64,000 bases of DNA from Pogostemon cablin. Lineage: Eukaryota; Streptophyta; Magnoliopsida; Lamiales; Lamiaceae. The notes beneath the pieces were generated by a model. That model searched no databases. It saw only the letters and a list, made by a program, of their open reading frames with translations, and had not been told where the DNA came from. The stretch spans positions 56,015 to 120,014 of the forward strand of contig JAHCLQ010000817.1 in NCBI GenBank assembly GCA_023678885.1. Direction: 5' to 3'. A program made the translations under genes and the position numbers. Below, piece after piece: positions 1 to 14,070 of this stretch (the first letter of the stretch is position 1; each line of letters opens with the position of its first letter).

Positions 1-2444
1 CCTTCGTTTTGATGCATATTTCCTTCATTTCGATGCATATTTCCCTCATTTTGATGCATATTTACTTCTTTACGATCAACATTTCCTTCGTTTTAATGCA
101 TATTTACTTCATTTTGACGCATATTTACATCATTACGATCAATATTTCCTTCGTTTCGATGCATATTTACTTCATTTTGATTCATATTTACTTCATTACG
201 ATCAAAATTTCCTTCGTTTCGATGCATATTTCTTTGGTTTTGATGCATATTTACTTCATTTCGATGCATATTTCCTTCGATTTGATGTATATTTACTTCA
301 TTTTGATGCATATTTACTTCATTTCGATGCATATTTTCTTTATTTTGATACATATTTACTTCATTACGAGCAACATTTCCTACGTTTTGATGCATATTTC
401 CTTCATTTTGATGCAAATTTACTTCTTACGATCAATATTTCCTTTTTTCGATGCATATTTACTTCATTTTGATGCATATTTACTTTACTACGATCAATAT
501 TTCCATCGTTTTAATGTATATTTCCTTCATTTTGATGCATATTTACTTCATTACGATCAATATTTCCTTCGATTCGATGAAAATTTCCATTGTTTCGATG
601 TATATTTAATTCATTTTTCTCCTTTCGATGAATATTTAATTCATTTTGATTCACATTTAATGCATATTTACTTCGTTTTGATGCATATTTCCTTCGTTTC
701 GATTCATATTTACTAAATTAAGATCAACATTTCCTTCTTTTCGATGCATATTTACTTTATTTTGATGGATATTTACTTCATTACAATCAACATTTCTTCG
801 TTTTGATGCATATTTACTTCATTTCGATCAACATTTCTTTCGATTCGAAGCATATTCCTTCATTTCGATGCATATTTCCTTCATTTCGATGTACATAATT
901 ACTTCATTTTGATGCATATTTACTTCATTTCGATGCATATTTTTTAATTTTGATGCATATTTACTTCTTTACGATCAATATTTCCTTCGTTTTGATGCAT
1001 ATTTCCTTCATTTGATGCATATTTACTTTGTTACGATCAATATTTCCTTCGTTTCGATGCATATTTACATCTTTTTTATGCATAATTATTTCATTAAGAT
1101 CAACATTTCCATTGTTTCAATGCATATTTACTTCATTTTGATGCATATTTACTTCACTACGATCATTATTTCCATCGTTTCGATGTATATTTCCTTCATT
1201 TTGATGCATATTTACTTCATTATGATATACATTTCCTTCGATTCGATGCATATTTCCTTTGTTTCGATGTATTTAATTACTTTATTTTGATGCATATTTA
1301 ATTTATTTCTTTGCATATTTTCTTTATTTTGATGCATATTTATTTCATTACGATCAACATTTCCTTCGTTTTGATGCATATTTACTACATTTTTATCCAT
1401 ATTTATCTCATTACGATCAATATTTTCTTCGTTTCGATGCGTATTTCTTTCGTTTTGATGCATATTTACTTCATTTTAATGCTCTTTTTCTCGTTTCGAT
1501 GCATATTTAATTCATTTTGATTCAAATTTGATGCATATTTACTTCGTTTTGATGCATAGTTCCTTCGTTTCGATTCATATTTACTAAATTAAGATCAATA
1601 TTTCCTTCGTTTCGATGCATATTTACTTCATTTTGATGGATATTTTCTTCATTACGATCAACATTTCCTACATTTTGATGCATATTTACTTTATTTGGAT
1701 GTATATTTACTTCATTACGATCAACATTTCTTTCGATTCGAAGCATATTCCTTCATTTTGATGCATATTTCCTTCATTTCGATGTACATAATTACTTCAT
1801 TTTGATGCATATTTACTTCATTTCGATGTATATTTTCTTCATTTTGATGCATATTTACTTCTTTATGATCAATATTTCCTTCGTTTTGATGCATATTTCC
1901 TTCATTTTGATGCATATTTACATCATTTCGATCAATATTTCCTTCGTTTCGTGTATATTTACTTTATTAAGATCAACATTTCCTTCATTTTGACGCATAT
2001 TTACTTCATTTTGATGCATATTTACTTCATTACGATCAACATTTCCTACGTTTCGATGCTTATTTACTTCATTTTGTTGCATATTTACATCACTACGATA
2101 AATATTTCTTTCGTTTCGATGTATATATCCTTCATTTTGATGAATATTTATTTCAATACGATCAACATTTCCTTCTATTCGATGCATATTTCCTTCGTTT
2201 CAATGTATATAATTACTTCATTACGATCAATATTTCCTTCGTTTTGATGCATATTTACTACATTTTAATACATATTTACCTTATTACGATCAACATTTCC
2301 TTCGTTTCGATGCGTATTTCTTTTGATTTGATGCATATTTACTTAATTTTGATGCTCATTTTCTCGTTTCGATGCATATTTACTTCATTTTGATTCAAAT
2401 TTCGATGCATATTTATTTCGTTTTGATGCATATTTCATTCATTT

Positions 2445-2925
2445 TGATTGATATTTTTACTTAATTTTGATGCATATTTACTTTATTTCGATGCATATTT
2501 CCTTCATTTTGATGCATATTTACTTCATTACGATCAACATTTCCTCCGTTTTGATGTATATTTTCTTTATTTTGATGCATATGTACATCATTACGATCAA
2601 TATTTCCTTCGTTTCAATTCATATTTACTTCATTTTGATGCATATTTACTTCATTACGATCAACATTTCCTTCGTTTCGATGCATATTTACTTCATTTTG
2701 ATTCATATTTACCTCATTACGAATAATATTTCCTTGGTTTCGATGCATATTTCTTTCATTTCGATGAACATTTACTTCATTTTGATGCATATTTACTTCG
2801 TTACTATCAATATTTCCTTTGTTTCGATGCATATTTACTTCATTTTGATGCTTAATTATTTCATTAAGATCAACATTTCCATCGTTTTGATGCATATTTA
2901 CATTATTTGGATGCATATTTACTTC
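2445..2925 (-). repeat. Local segmental duplication in left arm, copy 1
   Basis: This block matches 3775-4255 at an offset of 1,330 bp, sharing the same order of unit variants, including the unusual GCTTAATTATTTCATTAAG stretch (ACTTAATTATTTCATTAAG in the other copy) and a TTACCTCATTACGAA segment. The copies differ by scattered substitutions and fall out of step after about 2925, where an indel follows. It shows that the left arm also grew by segmental duplication, though its copies are older than those in the right arm. Confidence 0.75.
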
Positions 2926-3774
2926 ATTTCGATGCATATTTCCTTCATTTTGATGTATATTTACTTCATTACGATCAACATTTCCTTCGTTTTGATGCAT
3001 ATTTACTACATTTTGATGCATATTTACCACATTACGATCAACATTTCCATCGTTTCGATGCGTATTTCTTTCGATTTGATGCATATTTACTTAATTTTGA
3101 TGCTCATTTTCTCGTTTCGATGCATATTTACTTCATTTTGATTCAAATTTTGATGCATATTTATTTCGTGTTGATGCATCTTTACTTCATTACGATCAAC
3201 ATTTACTTCGTTTCGATGGATATTTACTTCCTTTTGATACATATTTACTTCATTACGATCAACATTTCCTACGTTTTGATGCATATTTACTTCATTTTGT
3301 TGCATATTTACTTCACTACGATAAACATTTCTTTCGTTTCGATGTATATTTCCTTCATTTTGATGAATATTTATTTCAATACGATCAACATTTCCTTCGA
3401 TTCGATGCATATTTCCTTCATTTCGATGTATATAATTACTTCATTACGGTCAACATTTCCTTCGTTTCGATGCATATTTACTTTATTTGGATGCATATTT
3501 ACTTTATTTCTATGCATATTTCCTTCATTTTGATGCATATTTACTTCATTACGATCAACATTTCCTTCGATTCGATGCATATTTCCTTCATTTTGATGCA
3601 TATTTACCTCATTACGATCAACATTTCCTTCGTTTCGATGCGTATTTCTTTCGATTTGATGCATATCGAAAGTTTTTTTTGATGCTCATTTTCTCGTTTC
3701 GATGCATATCTACTTCATTTTGATTCAAATTTTGATGCATATTTATTTCTTTTTTATGCATATTTCCTTCGTTT

Positions 3775-4255
3775 TGATTGGTATTTTTACTTCATTTTGA
3801 TGCATATTTACTTTATTTCGATGCATATTTCCTTCATTTTGATGCATATTTACTTCATTACGATCAACATTTCCTTCGTTTTGATGTATATTTTCTTCAT
3901 TTTGATGCATATGTACATCATTACGATCAATATTTCCTTCGCTTCAATTCATATTTACTTCATTTTGATGCATATTTACTTCATTATGATCAACATTTCC
4001 TTCGTTTCGATGCATATTTACTTCATTTTGATTCATATTTACCTCATTACGAACAATATTTCCTTGGTTTCGATGCATATTTCTTCCATTTCGATGAATA
4101 TTTACTTCATTTTGATGCATATTTACTTCGTTAAGATCAATATTTCCTTTGTTTCGATGCATATTTACTTCATTTTGATACTTAATTATTTCATTAAGAT
4201 CAACATTTCCATCGTTTCGATGCATATTTACTTTATTTGGATGCATATTTACTTC
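3775..4255 (-). repeat. Local segmental duplication in left arm, copy 2
   Basis: Partner of 2445-2925 (offset 1,330 bp). The offset is not a whole number of 21-bp units (63 units plus 7 bp), so the duplication or a later indel was not confined to unit boundaries. Boundaries are by eye and good to a few tens of bases. Confidence 0.75.
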
Positions 4256-7200
4256 ATTTTGATGTATATTTACTTCATTACTATCAACATTTCCTTCGTT
4301 TTGATGCATATTTTCTTCATTTTGATGCATATGTACATCATTACGATCAACATTTCCTTCGTTTCGATGCATATTTACTTTATTTTGATGCATATTTACT
4401 TCATTTCGATGCATATTTCCTTCATTTTAATGTATATTTACTTCATTACGATCAATATTTCCTTCGTTTTGATGCATATTTACTTCATTTTGATGCATAT
4501 TTACTTCATTACGATCAACATTTCCTTTGTTTCGATGGATATTTACTTTTCATTTTGATGCATATTTACTTCTTTAAGATCAACATTTTGATCGTTTCGA
4601 TGCATATTACTTTATTTTGATGCATATTTATTTCACTACGATCAACATTTCCTTCGTTTAGATGTATATTTCTTCATTTTGATGTACATTTACTTCATTA
4701 CAATCAACATTTCCTTCGATTCGATGCATATTTCATTCATTTCGATGCATATTTCATTCATTTCGATGTACATAATTATTTCATTTTGATGCATATTTAC
4801 TTCATTTTGATGCATATTTCCTTCATTTTGATGTATAATTACTTCATTACGATCAACATTTCCTTCGTTTTGATGCATATTTCCTTCATTTTGATGAAAA
4901 TTTACTTCATTACGATCAATATTTCAGTTGTTTCGATGCATATTTACTTCGTTTTGATGCATATTTACTTCACTACGATCAACATTTCCTTCGTTTCGAT
5001 GTATATTTCCTACATTTTGATGCATATTTACTTCATTACGATCAACATTTCCTTCGATTCGTTGCATATTTCTTTCTTTTCGATGTATATAATTACTTCA
5101 TTTTGATGCATATTTACTTCATTTCGATGCATATTTCCTGCATTTTAATACATAATTATTTCATTACGATCAATATTTCCTTAGTTTTGATGCATATTTA
5201 CTACATTTTGATCCATATGTACCTCATTACGATCAATATTCCCTTCGTTTCGATGAGTATTTCTTTTGTTTTTACGCATATTTACTTCATTTTGATGCTC
5301 ATTTTCTCGTTTCGATGCATATTTAATTCATTTTGATTCAAATTTATTGCATATTTACTTCGTTTCGATGCATATTTCCTTCGTTTCGATTCATATTTAC
5401 TAAATTAAGATCAATATTTCCTTCGTTTCGATTCTTATTTATATCATTTTGATGGAGATTTACTTCATTATGATCAACATTTCCTTCGTTTCGATGTCTA
5501 TTTACTTAATTTTGATGCATATTTACTTCATTACGATCAACATTACTTTCGATTCGATGCATATTTCCTTCATTTCGATGCATATTTTCTTCGTTTTCAT
5601 GTACATAATTATTTCATTTTGATGCATATTTACTTCATTTCGATGCATATTTTCTTTATTTTGATGCATATTTACTTCATTACGATCAATATTTCCTTCG
5701 TTTTGATGCATATTTACATCATTACGATCAATATTTCCTTTGTTTCGATGCATATTTACTTCATTTTGATGCATATTTACTTCATTATGATCAACATTTT
5801 CTTCATTTCGATGCATATTTACTTCATTTTGATGCATATTTACCTCATTACGATCAACATTTCCTTGGTTTCGATTCATATTTCTTTTGTTTCGATGAAT
5901 ATTTCCTTCATTTTGATGCATATTTACTTCATTACAATAATATTTCCTTTGTTTCGATGCATATTTACTTCATTTTGATGCATATTTACTTCACTACGAT
6001 AAACATTTCCTTCGTTTTGATGTATATTTCTTTCATTTTGATGCATACTTACTTCATTACGATCAACATTTCCTTCGATTCGATGCATATTTCTTTTGTT
6101 TCGATGTATATAATTACTTCATTTTGATGCATATTTACTTCATTTCGATGCATATTTCCTTCATTTTGATGCATATTTACTTCATTACGACAAACATTTC
6201 CTTCATTTTGATGCATATTTACGTCATTTTGACGCATATTTACTTCATTACGATCAACATTTCCTTCGTTTCGATGCATATTTACTTCATTTTGATGCAT
6301 ATTTATTTCTTTAAGATCAACATTTTGATTGTTTCGATGCATATTACTTCATTTTGATGCATATTTACTTCACTACGATCAACATTTCCTTCGTTTAGAT
6401 TTATATTTCCTTCGGTTTGATGCATATTTACTTTATTTCGTTCAATATTTCCTTCGTTTCGATGCATATTTACTTCATTTTGATGCATATTTACTTCATT
6501 GCTATTAACATTTCCTTCGTTTTGATGCATATTTACTTCATTTTGATGCATATTTACCTCATTACGATCAACATTTCCTTGGTTTCGATGCATACTTACT
6601 TGTTTAAGATTAACATTTTGATTGTTTCGATGTATATTACTTCATTTTGATGCATATTTACTTCATTACAATCAACATTTCCTTCGATTCGATCATATTT
6701 CCTTCATTTCGATGCATATTTCATTCATTCCGATGTACATAATTACTTCATTTTGAAGCATATTTACTTCATTTCGATCAATATTTCCTTCGTTTCGATG
6801 TATATTTACTTTATTTTTATGCATATTTACTTCATTACGATCAATATTTCCTTCGTTTTGAAGCATATTTATTTCATTTTGATACATATTTACCTCATTA
6901 CGATCAACATTTCCTTGGTTTCGATGCATATTTCTTTCATTTCGATGAATATTTACTAAATTACGATCAACATTTCCTTGGTTTCGATGCATATTTCCTT
7001 CATTTTGATGCAAATTTACTTCATTAAGATCAATATTTCCTTTGTTTCGATTTATATTTACTTCATTTCGATGCGTATTTACTTCACTACGATCAATATT
7101 TCCTTTGTTTCGATGTATATTTCCTTCATTTTGATGCATATTTACTTCATTACGATCAACATTTCCTTCGTTTCGATGCGTATTTCTTTCGTTTTGATGC

Positions 7201-9719
7201 ATGTTTGCTTCATTTTGATGCTCATTTTCTCGTTTTGATGCATATTTACTTAATTTTGATTCAAATTTGATGCATATTTACTTTGTTTCGATGGATATTT
7301 CCTTCATTTCGATTCATATTTACGAAATTAAGATCAATATTTCCTTCGTTTCGATGCATATTTACTTCATTTTGATGGATATTTACTTCATTACGATCAA
7401 TATTGCCTTCGTTTCGATGCATATTTACTTCATTTTGATGCATATTTACTTCATTACGATCAACATTACTTTCGATTCGATGCATATTTCTTTCATTTTG
7501 ATGTACATAATTACTTCGTTTCGATGCATATTTACTTCATTTCGATGCATATTTCCTTCATTTTGATGCATATTTACTTCATTACGATAACATTTCCTTC
7601 ATTTTGATGTATATTTACTTCATTACGATCAACATTTCCTTCATTTCTATGCATATTTACTTCATTTTGATGCATATTTACATCATTATGATCAATATTT
7701 CTTTGGTTTCGATGCATATTTCTTTTGTTTCGATGAATATTTCCTACATTTTGATGCATATTTACTTCATTACGATCAACATTTCATTCGTTTCGATGCA
7801 TATTTACTTTATTTTGATGCATATTTACATCACTACGAAAAACATTTCCTTCGTTTTGATGTATATTTCCTTTATTTTGATGCATATTTACTTCATTACG
7901 ATCAACATTTCCTTCGATTCGATGCATATTTCATTCATTTTGATGCATATTTACTTCATTTTCGATGCGTATTTATTTCATTTTGATGGATATTTACTTC
8001 ACTACGATCAACATTTCCTTCGTTTAGATGTATATTTCCTTCATTTTGATGCATATTTACTTCATTACAATCAACATTTCCTTCGATTCGATCCATATTT
8101 CCTTCATTTTGATGCATATTTTCTTCGTTTCGATGTACATAATTACTTCATTTTGATGCATATTTACTTCGTTTCGATGCATATTTCCTTTATTTTGATG
8201 CATATTACTTCATTACGATAAATATTTCCTTCGTTTCGATGCATATTTACTTCATTTTGATGCATATTTACTTCACTACGATCAACATTTCCTTCGTTTC
8301 GATGTATATTTCCTTCATTTTGATGCATATTTACCTCATTACGATCAACATTTCCTTCGATTCGATGCATATTTCCTTCGTTTTGATGTATATAATTATT
8401 TCATTTTGATGCATATTTACTTCATTTCGATGCATGTTTCCTTCATTTTGATGCATATTTACTTCGTTACGATAAACATTTCCTTCGTTTCGATGCATAT
8501 TTACTACATTTTGATTCATATTTACCTCATTACGATCAATATTTCCTTCGTTTCGATGCGTATTTCTTTCATTTTTATGCTTATTTCCTTCATTTTGATG
8601 CTCATTTTCTCGTTTCGATGCATATTTATTTTTACTCCATTTTGATTCAAATTTTAATTCATATTTACTTCGTTTTGATGCATATTTCATTCATTTTGAT
8701 TAATATTTACTTGATTTTGAAGCATATTTACTAAATTACGATCAATATTTCATTTGTTTCGATGCATATTTACTTCATTTTGACAGATATTTACTTCATT
8801 ACGATCAATATTTTCTTCGTTTCGATGCATATTTACTTCATTTTGATGCATATTTACTTCACTACGATCAACATTTCCTTCGTTTCGTTGTATATTTCCT
8901 TCATTTTGATGCATATTTACTTCATTACGATCAACATTTCCTTCGATTCGATGCATATTTCCTTCATTTCGATGCATATTTCGTTCATTTTGATGAATAT
9001 TTACTTCATTATGATCAATATTTCCTTCATTTCGATGCATATTTACTACATTTTGATGCATATTTATCTCATTACGATCAACATTTCCTTCATTTTGATG
9101 CATATTTCTTTCATTTTGATGCATATTTACTTCGTTTTGATGCTCATTTTCTTATTTCGATGCATATTTACTTCATTTTGATTCAACTTTTGATGCATAT
9201 TTACTTCGTTTCGATGCATATTTCTTTCGTTTCGATTGATATTTACTTAATTTTGATGCATATTTACTAAATTACGTTCAACAGTTCTTTCGTTTTGATG
9301 CATATTTACTTCATTTTGATGGATATTTACTTCATTACAATCAACATTTCCTTCGATTCGAGGCATATTTCCATCATTTCGATGCATATTTCCTTCGTTT
9401 CGATGTATATAATTACTTCATTTTGATGCATATTTACTTCATTTCCATGCATATTTCCTTCATTTTGATGCATATTTACTTCATTACGATTAATATTTCC
9501 TTAATTTCGATGCATATTTACTCATTTGATACATATTTACCTCATTACGATCAACATTTCCTTCGTTTTGATGCATATTTACTTCATTTTGATGCTCATT
9601 TTCTCATTTCGATGCATATTTACTTCATTTTGATTCAAATTTTGATGCATATTTACTTCGTTTCGATGCATATTTCCTTCGTTTCGATTGATATTTACTT
9701 AATTTTGATGCATATTTAC

Positions 9720-9723
9720 TAAA
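9720..9723. other. Orientation-switch junction of the satellite (TAAA)
   Basis: Up to 9719 the array reads in reverse; from 9724 it reads forward. The bases TAAA fit both sides: the left arm has the same lead-in at 9230-9270, where it continues ACTAAATTACG, and the right arm has AATAAAGGAAAT at 9850 and 12160. Folding around these four bases pairs C9719 with G9724, and about 26 of the first 34 positions are complementary, so the arms meet in the same 21-bp register. This looks like a fold-back or microhomology-type inversion junction; an assembly error in a long repeat is the alternative. Confidence 0.85.
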
Positions 9724-9920
9724 GGAAATATATATCAAAACGAAGGAAATATGCATCCAAATGAAGGAAATATGTATCGAATCGAAGGAAATGTTGATCG
9801 TAATGAAGTAAAACTATTGATCATAATGAAGTAAATATGCATCAAAATAAAGGAAATATATATCAAAACGAAGGAAATATGCATCAAAATGAAGTAAATA
9901 TGCATTAAAATGAAGGAAAT

Positions 9921-12236
9921 ATGAATCAAAACGAAGGACATGTTGATCGAAATGAAGTAAATATGCATCAAAATGAAGGAAGTATGCATCGAAATGAAGT
10001 AAATATGCAACAAAATGAAGTAACTAAATATCAAAACAAAGGAAATATGCATCAAAATGAAGGAAATATGCATCGAAACGAAGGACATGTTGATCGTAGT
10101 GAAGTAAATATGCATCAAAATGAAGTAAATTTGCATCGAAACGAAGGAAATATTGATCGTAATGAAGTAAATATCCATCAAATTAAAGTAAATATGCATC
10201 GAAATGAAGAAAATGTGGATCGTAATTTAGTAAAAATGCATCAAAATGAAGTAAATATCAATCGAAACGAAAGAAATATGCATCGAAACGAGAAAATGAG
10301 CATCAAATTGAAGTAAATATGCATTGAAATGAAAGAAATATGAATCAAAACGAAGGAAATGTTAATCGTAATGAAGGAAATATGAATCAAAACAAAGGAA
10401 ATATTGATCGTAGTGAAGTAAATATGCATCAAAATGAAATAAATATGCATCGAAGGGATGGAAATGTTGATCTTAATGAAGTAATTATGCAGCAAAATGA
10501 AGTAAGTAAATATGCATCGAGAAACGAAGGAAAATTGACCGTAATAAAGTAAATATGCATCAAAATGAAGTAAATATGCATCGAAATGAAAAAATATGAA
10601 TCGAAACGAAAGAAATATTGATCGTAATGTGGTAAATGTGCATTAAAATGAAGTAAATATGCATCAAAATGAAGTAAATATGCATTGTAATGAAGGAAAT
10701 ATTGATCGTAATAAAGTAAATATGCATCAAAAAGAAGGAAATAAGCATCGAAACGAAGTAAATATGCATCAAAATGAAATAAATATACATCAAAACGAAG
10801 GAATTATGCATCAAAATGAAAGAAATATGCATCGAAACGAAGGAAATGTTGATCGAAATGAAGTAAATATGCATCAAAATGAAGGAACTATGCATCAAAA
10901 TGAAGAAAATATACATCAAAATGAGTATATATGCATCAAAATGAAGAAAATATGCATCAAAATGAAGGAAATATTGATCGTAATGAAGAAAATATGCATC
11001 AAAATGAAGAAAATATGATTCGAAATAAAGTAAATATGCATCAAAATAAAGTAAATATACGTCAAAACGAAGGAAATATGCATCAAAATGAAGGAAATAT
11101 GCATCGAATCGAAGGAAATGTTGATCGTAATGAAGTAAAAATGATGATCGTAATGAAGTAAATATGCATTAAAATGAAGGAAATATGCATCAAAACGAAG
11201 GAAATATGCATCAAAATTTAGTAAATATTCTTTAAAATAAAGGAAATATGCATCAAAACGAAGGACATGTTGATCGTAATGAAGTAAGTATGAATCAAAA
11301 TGAAGGAAGTATGCATCGAAATGAAGTAAATTTGCAACAAAATGAAGTAAATATACATCAAAACAAAGGAAATATGCATCAAAATAAAGGAAATATACAT
11401 CGAAACGAAGGAAATGTTGATCTTAATAAAGTAATTATGCATCAAAATGAAGTAAATATGCATCGAAATGAAGAAAATATTGATCGTAACGAAGTAAATA
11501 TGCATAAAAATGAAGTAAATATGCATCGAAACGAAAGAAATATGAATCGAAACGAAGAAAATGTTGATCGTAATGAGGTAAATATGCATTAAAATGAAGT
11601 AAATATGCATTGTAATGAAGTAAATATGCATCGAAATGAAGGAAATAAGCATCGAAACGAAGTAAATATGCATCAAAATGAAGTAAATATAAATCAAAAC
11701 GAAGAAAATATGCATCGAAATGAAGAAAATATGCATCGAAATAAAAGAAATATTGTTCGAAATGAAGTAAATAGGCATCAAAATAAAGGAAATATGCATA
11801 AAAATGAAGGAAATGCGCATCAAAATGAAGGAAAGATGCATCAAAATGAAGTAAATATGCATCAAAATGAAGGAAATATGCATCAAAACGAAGGATATGT
11901 TGATCGTAATGAAGTAAATATGCATCAAAATGAAGTAAATATGCATCGAAATGAAGTAAATATGCATCAAAATGAAGTAAATATACATCAAAACGAAGGA
12001 AATATGCATCAAAATGAAGTAAATATGCATCAAAATGAAGTAAATATACATCAAAACGAAGAAAATATGCATCAAAATGAAGGAAATATGCATCGAATAG
12101 AAGGAAATATTGATCGTAATGAAGTAAAAATATTGATCATAATGAAGTAAATGTGCATCAAAATAAAGGAAATATATATCAAAACGAAGGAAATATGCAT
12201 CAAAATGAAGTAAATATGCATTAAAATGAAGGAAAT
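9921..12236 (+). repeat. Higher-order repeat U1 (2,316 bp)
   Basis: First phased higher-order unit. It carries a segment of about 482 bp (around 11465-11940) that the 1,834-bp units lack, and it has the variant AAGTAAGTAAATATGC near 10500 where U2-U6 have AAGTAAGAAAATATGC. It also contains the GAGAAAATGAGCATC landmark near 10290 and the off-phase ATGAGTATATATGC near 10921. Confidence 0.85.
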
Positions 12237-14070
12237 ATGAATCAAAACGAAGGACATGTTGATCGTAATGAAGTAAATATGCATCAAAATGAAGGAAGTA
12301 TGCATCGAAATGAAGTAAATATGCAACAAAATGAAGTAACTAAACATCAAAACAAAGGAAATATGCATCAAAATGAAGGAAATATGCATCGAAACGAAGG
12401 ACATGTTGATCGTAGTGAAGTAAATATGCATCAAAATGAAGTAAATTTGCATCGAAACGAAGGAAATGTTGATCGTAATGAAGTAAATATCCATCAAATT
12501 GAAGTAAATATGCATCGAAATGAAGAAAATGTGGATCGTAATTTAGTAAAAATGCATCAAAATGAAGTAAATATCAATCGAAACGAAAGAAATATGCATC
12601 GAAACGAGAAAATGAGCATCAAATTGAAGTAAATATGCATTGAAACGAAAGAAATATGAATCGAAACGAAGGAAATGTTAATCGTAATGAAGGAGATATG
12701 AATCGAAACAAAGGAAATATTGATCGTAGTGAAGTAAATATGCATCAAAATGAAATAAATATGCATCGAAGGGATGGAAATGTTGATCTTAATGAAGTAA
12801 TTATGCAGCAAAATGAAGTAAGAAAATATGCATCGAGAAACGAAGGAAAATTGACCGTAATAAAGTAAATATGCATCAAAATGAAGTAAATATGCATCGA
12901 AACGAAAAAATATGAATCGAAACGAAAGAAATGTTGATCGTAATGTGGTAAATATGCATTAAAATGAAGTAAATATGCATCAAAATGAAGTAAATATGCA
13001 TTGTAATGAAGGAAATATTGATCGTAATGAAGTAAATATGCATCAAAAAGAAGGAAATAAGCATCGAAACGAAGTAAATATGCATCAAAATGAAATAAAT
13101 ATACATCAAAACGAAGGAATTATGCATCAAAATGAAGGAAATATGCATCGAAACGAAAGAAATATTGATCGAAATGAAGTAAATATGCATCAAAATGAAG
13201 GAAGTATGCATCAAAATGAAGAAAATATACATCAAAATGAGTATATATGCATCAAAATGAAGAAAATATGCATCAAAATGAAGGAAATATTGATCGTAAT
13301 GAAGAAAATATGCATCAAAATGAAGAAAATATGATTCGAAATAAAGTAAATATGCATCAAAATAAAGTAAATATACGTCAAAAAGAAGGAAATATGCATC
13401 AAAATGAAGGAAATATGCATCGAATCGAAGGAAATGTTGATCGTAATGAAGTAAAAATGATGATCGTAATGAAGTAAATATGCATTAAAATGAAGGTAAT
13501 ATGCATCAAAACGAAGGAAATATGCATCAAAATTTAGTAAATATGCTTTAAAAAAAAGGAAATATGCATCAAAACGAAGGACATGTTGATCGTAATGAAG
13601 TAAATATGAATCAAAATGAAGGAAGTATGCATCGAAATGAAGTAAATTTGCAACAAAATGAAGTAAATATACATCAAAACAAAGGAAATATGTATCAAAA
13701 TAAAGGAAATATACATCGAAACGAAGGAAATGTTGATCTTAATAAAGTAATTATGCATCAAAATGAAGTAAATATGCATCGAAAATGAAGTAAATATGCA
13801 TCAAAATGAAGTAAATATACATCAAAACGAAGGAAATATGCATCAAAATGAAGTAAATATGCATCAAAATGAAGTAAATATACATCAAAACGAAGAAAAT
13901 ATGCATCAAAATGAAGGAAATATGCATCGAATAGAAGGAAATATTGATCGTAATGAAGTAAAAATATTGATCATAATGAAGTAAATGTGCATCAAAATAA
14001 AGGAAATATATATCAAAACGAAGGAAATATGCATCAAAATGAAGTAAATATGCATTAAAATGAAGGAAAT
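12237..14070 (+). repeat. Higher-order repeat U2 (1,834 bp)
   Basis: Shorter form of U1. At 13771-13790 the sequence CATCGAAAATGAAG has an extra A that breaks the 21-bp phase and joins material that is separated by 482 bp in U1 (23 units less one base). The same off-phase junction is present in U4 (17951) and U5 (19785), so these three descend from one deletion event. Confidence 0.88.

Larger units (their letters stand above)
1..9719 (-). repeat. 21-bp minisatellite array, left arm (reverse orientation)
   Basis: The whole stretch is a head-to-tail array of a 21-bp unit; read on the minus strand the core is ATGCATCAAAATGAAGTAA plus AT. Three unit types alternate: a (CATCAAAATGAAG), b (CATCGAAACGAAGG) and c (TTGATCGTAATGAAG). 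The order a-b-c often recurs, giving a weaker 63-bp period. Units are more diverged from each other here than in the right arm. A landmark with minus-strand sequence GAGAAAATGAGCATC (plus strand GATGCTCATTTTCTC) recurs near 1478 (variant), 2351, 3099, 3681, 5294, 7217, 8597, 9139 (variant) and 9591, so irregular higher-order units of about 0.45-1.9 kb exist. Open frames on both strands follow from the period being a multiple of three. No gene, transposon or RNA gene is visible in this arm. Confidence 0.97.

Noticed and set aside
1..9719. Telomeric or rDNA-type repeat
   Set aside because: The unit is 21 bp with an ATGCAT core and no TTTAGGG-like tract; no rRNA motif was seen.
9720..9723. Transposon boundary at the orientation switch
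   Set aside because: No terminal repeats, target duplication or foreign sequence at the junction; satellite is continuous on both sides.
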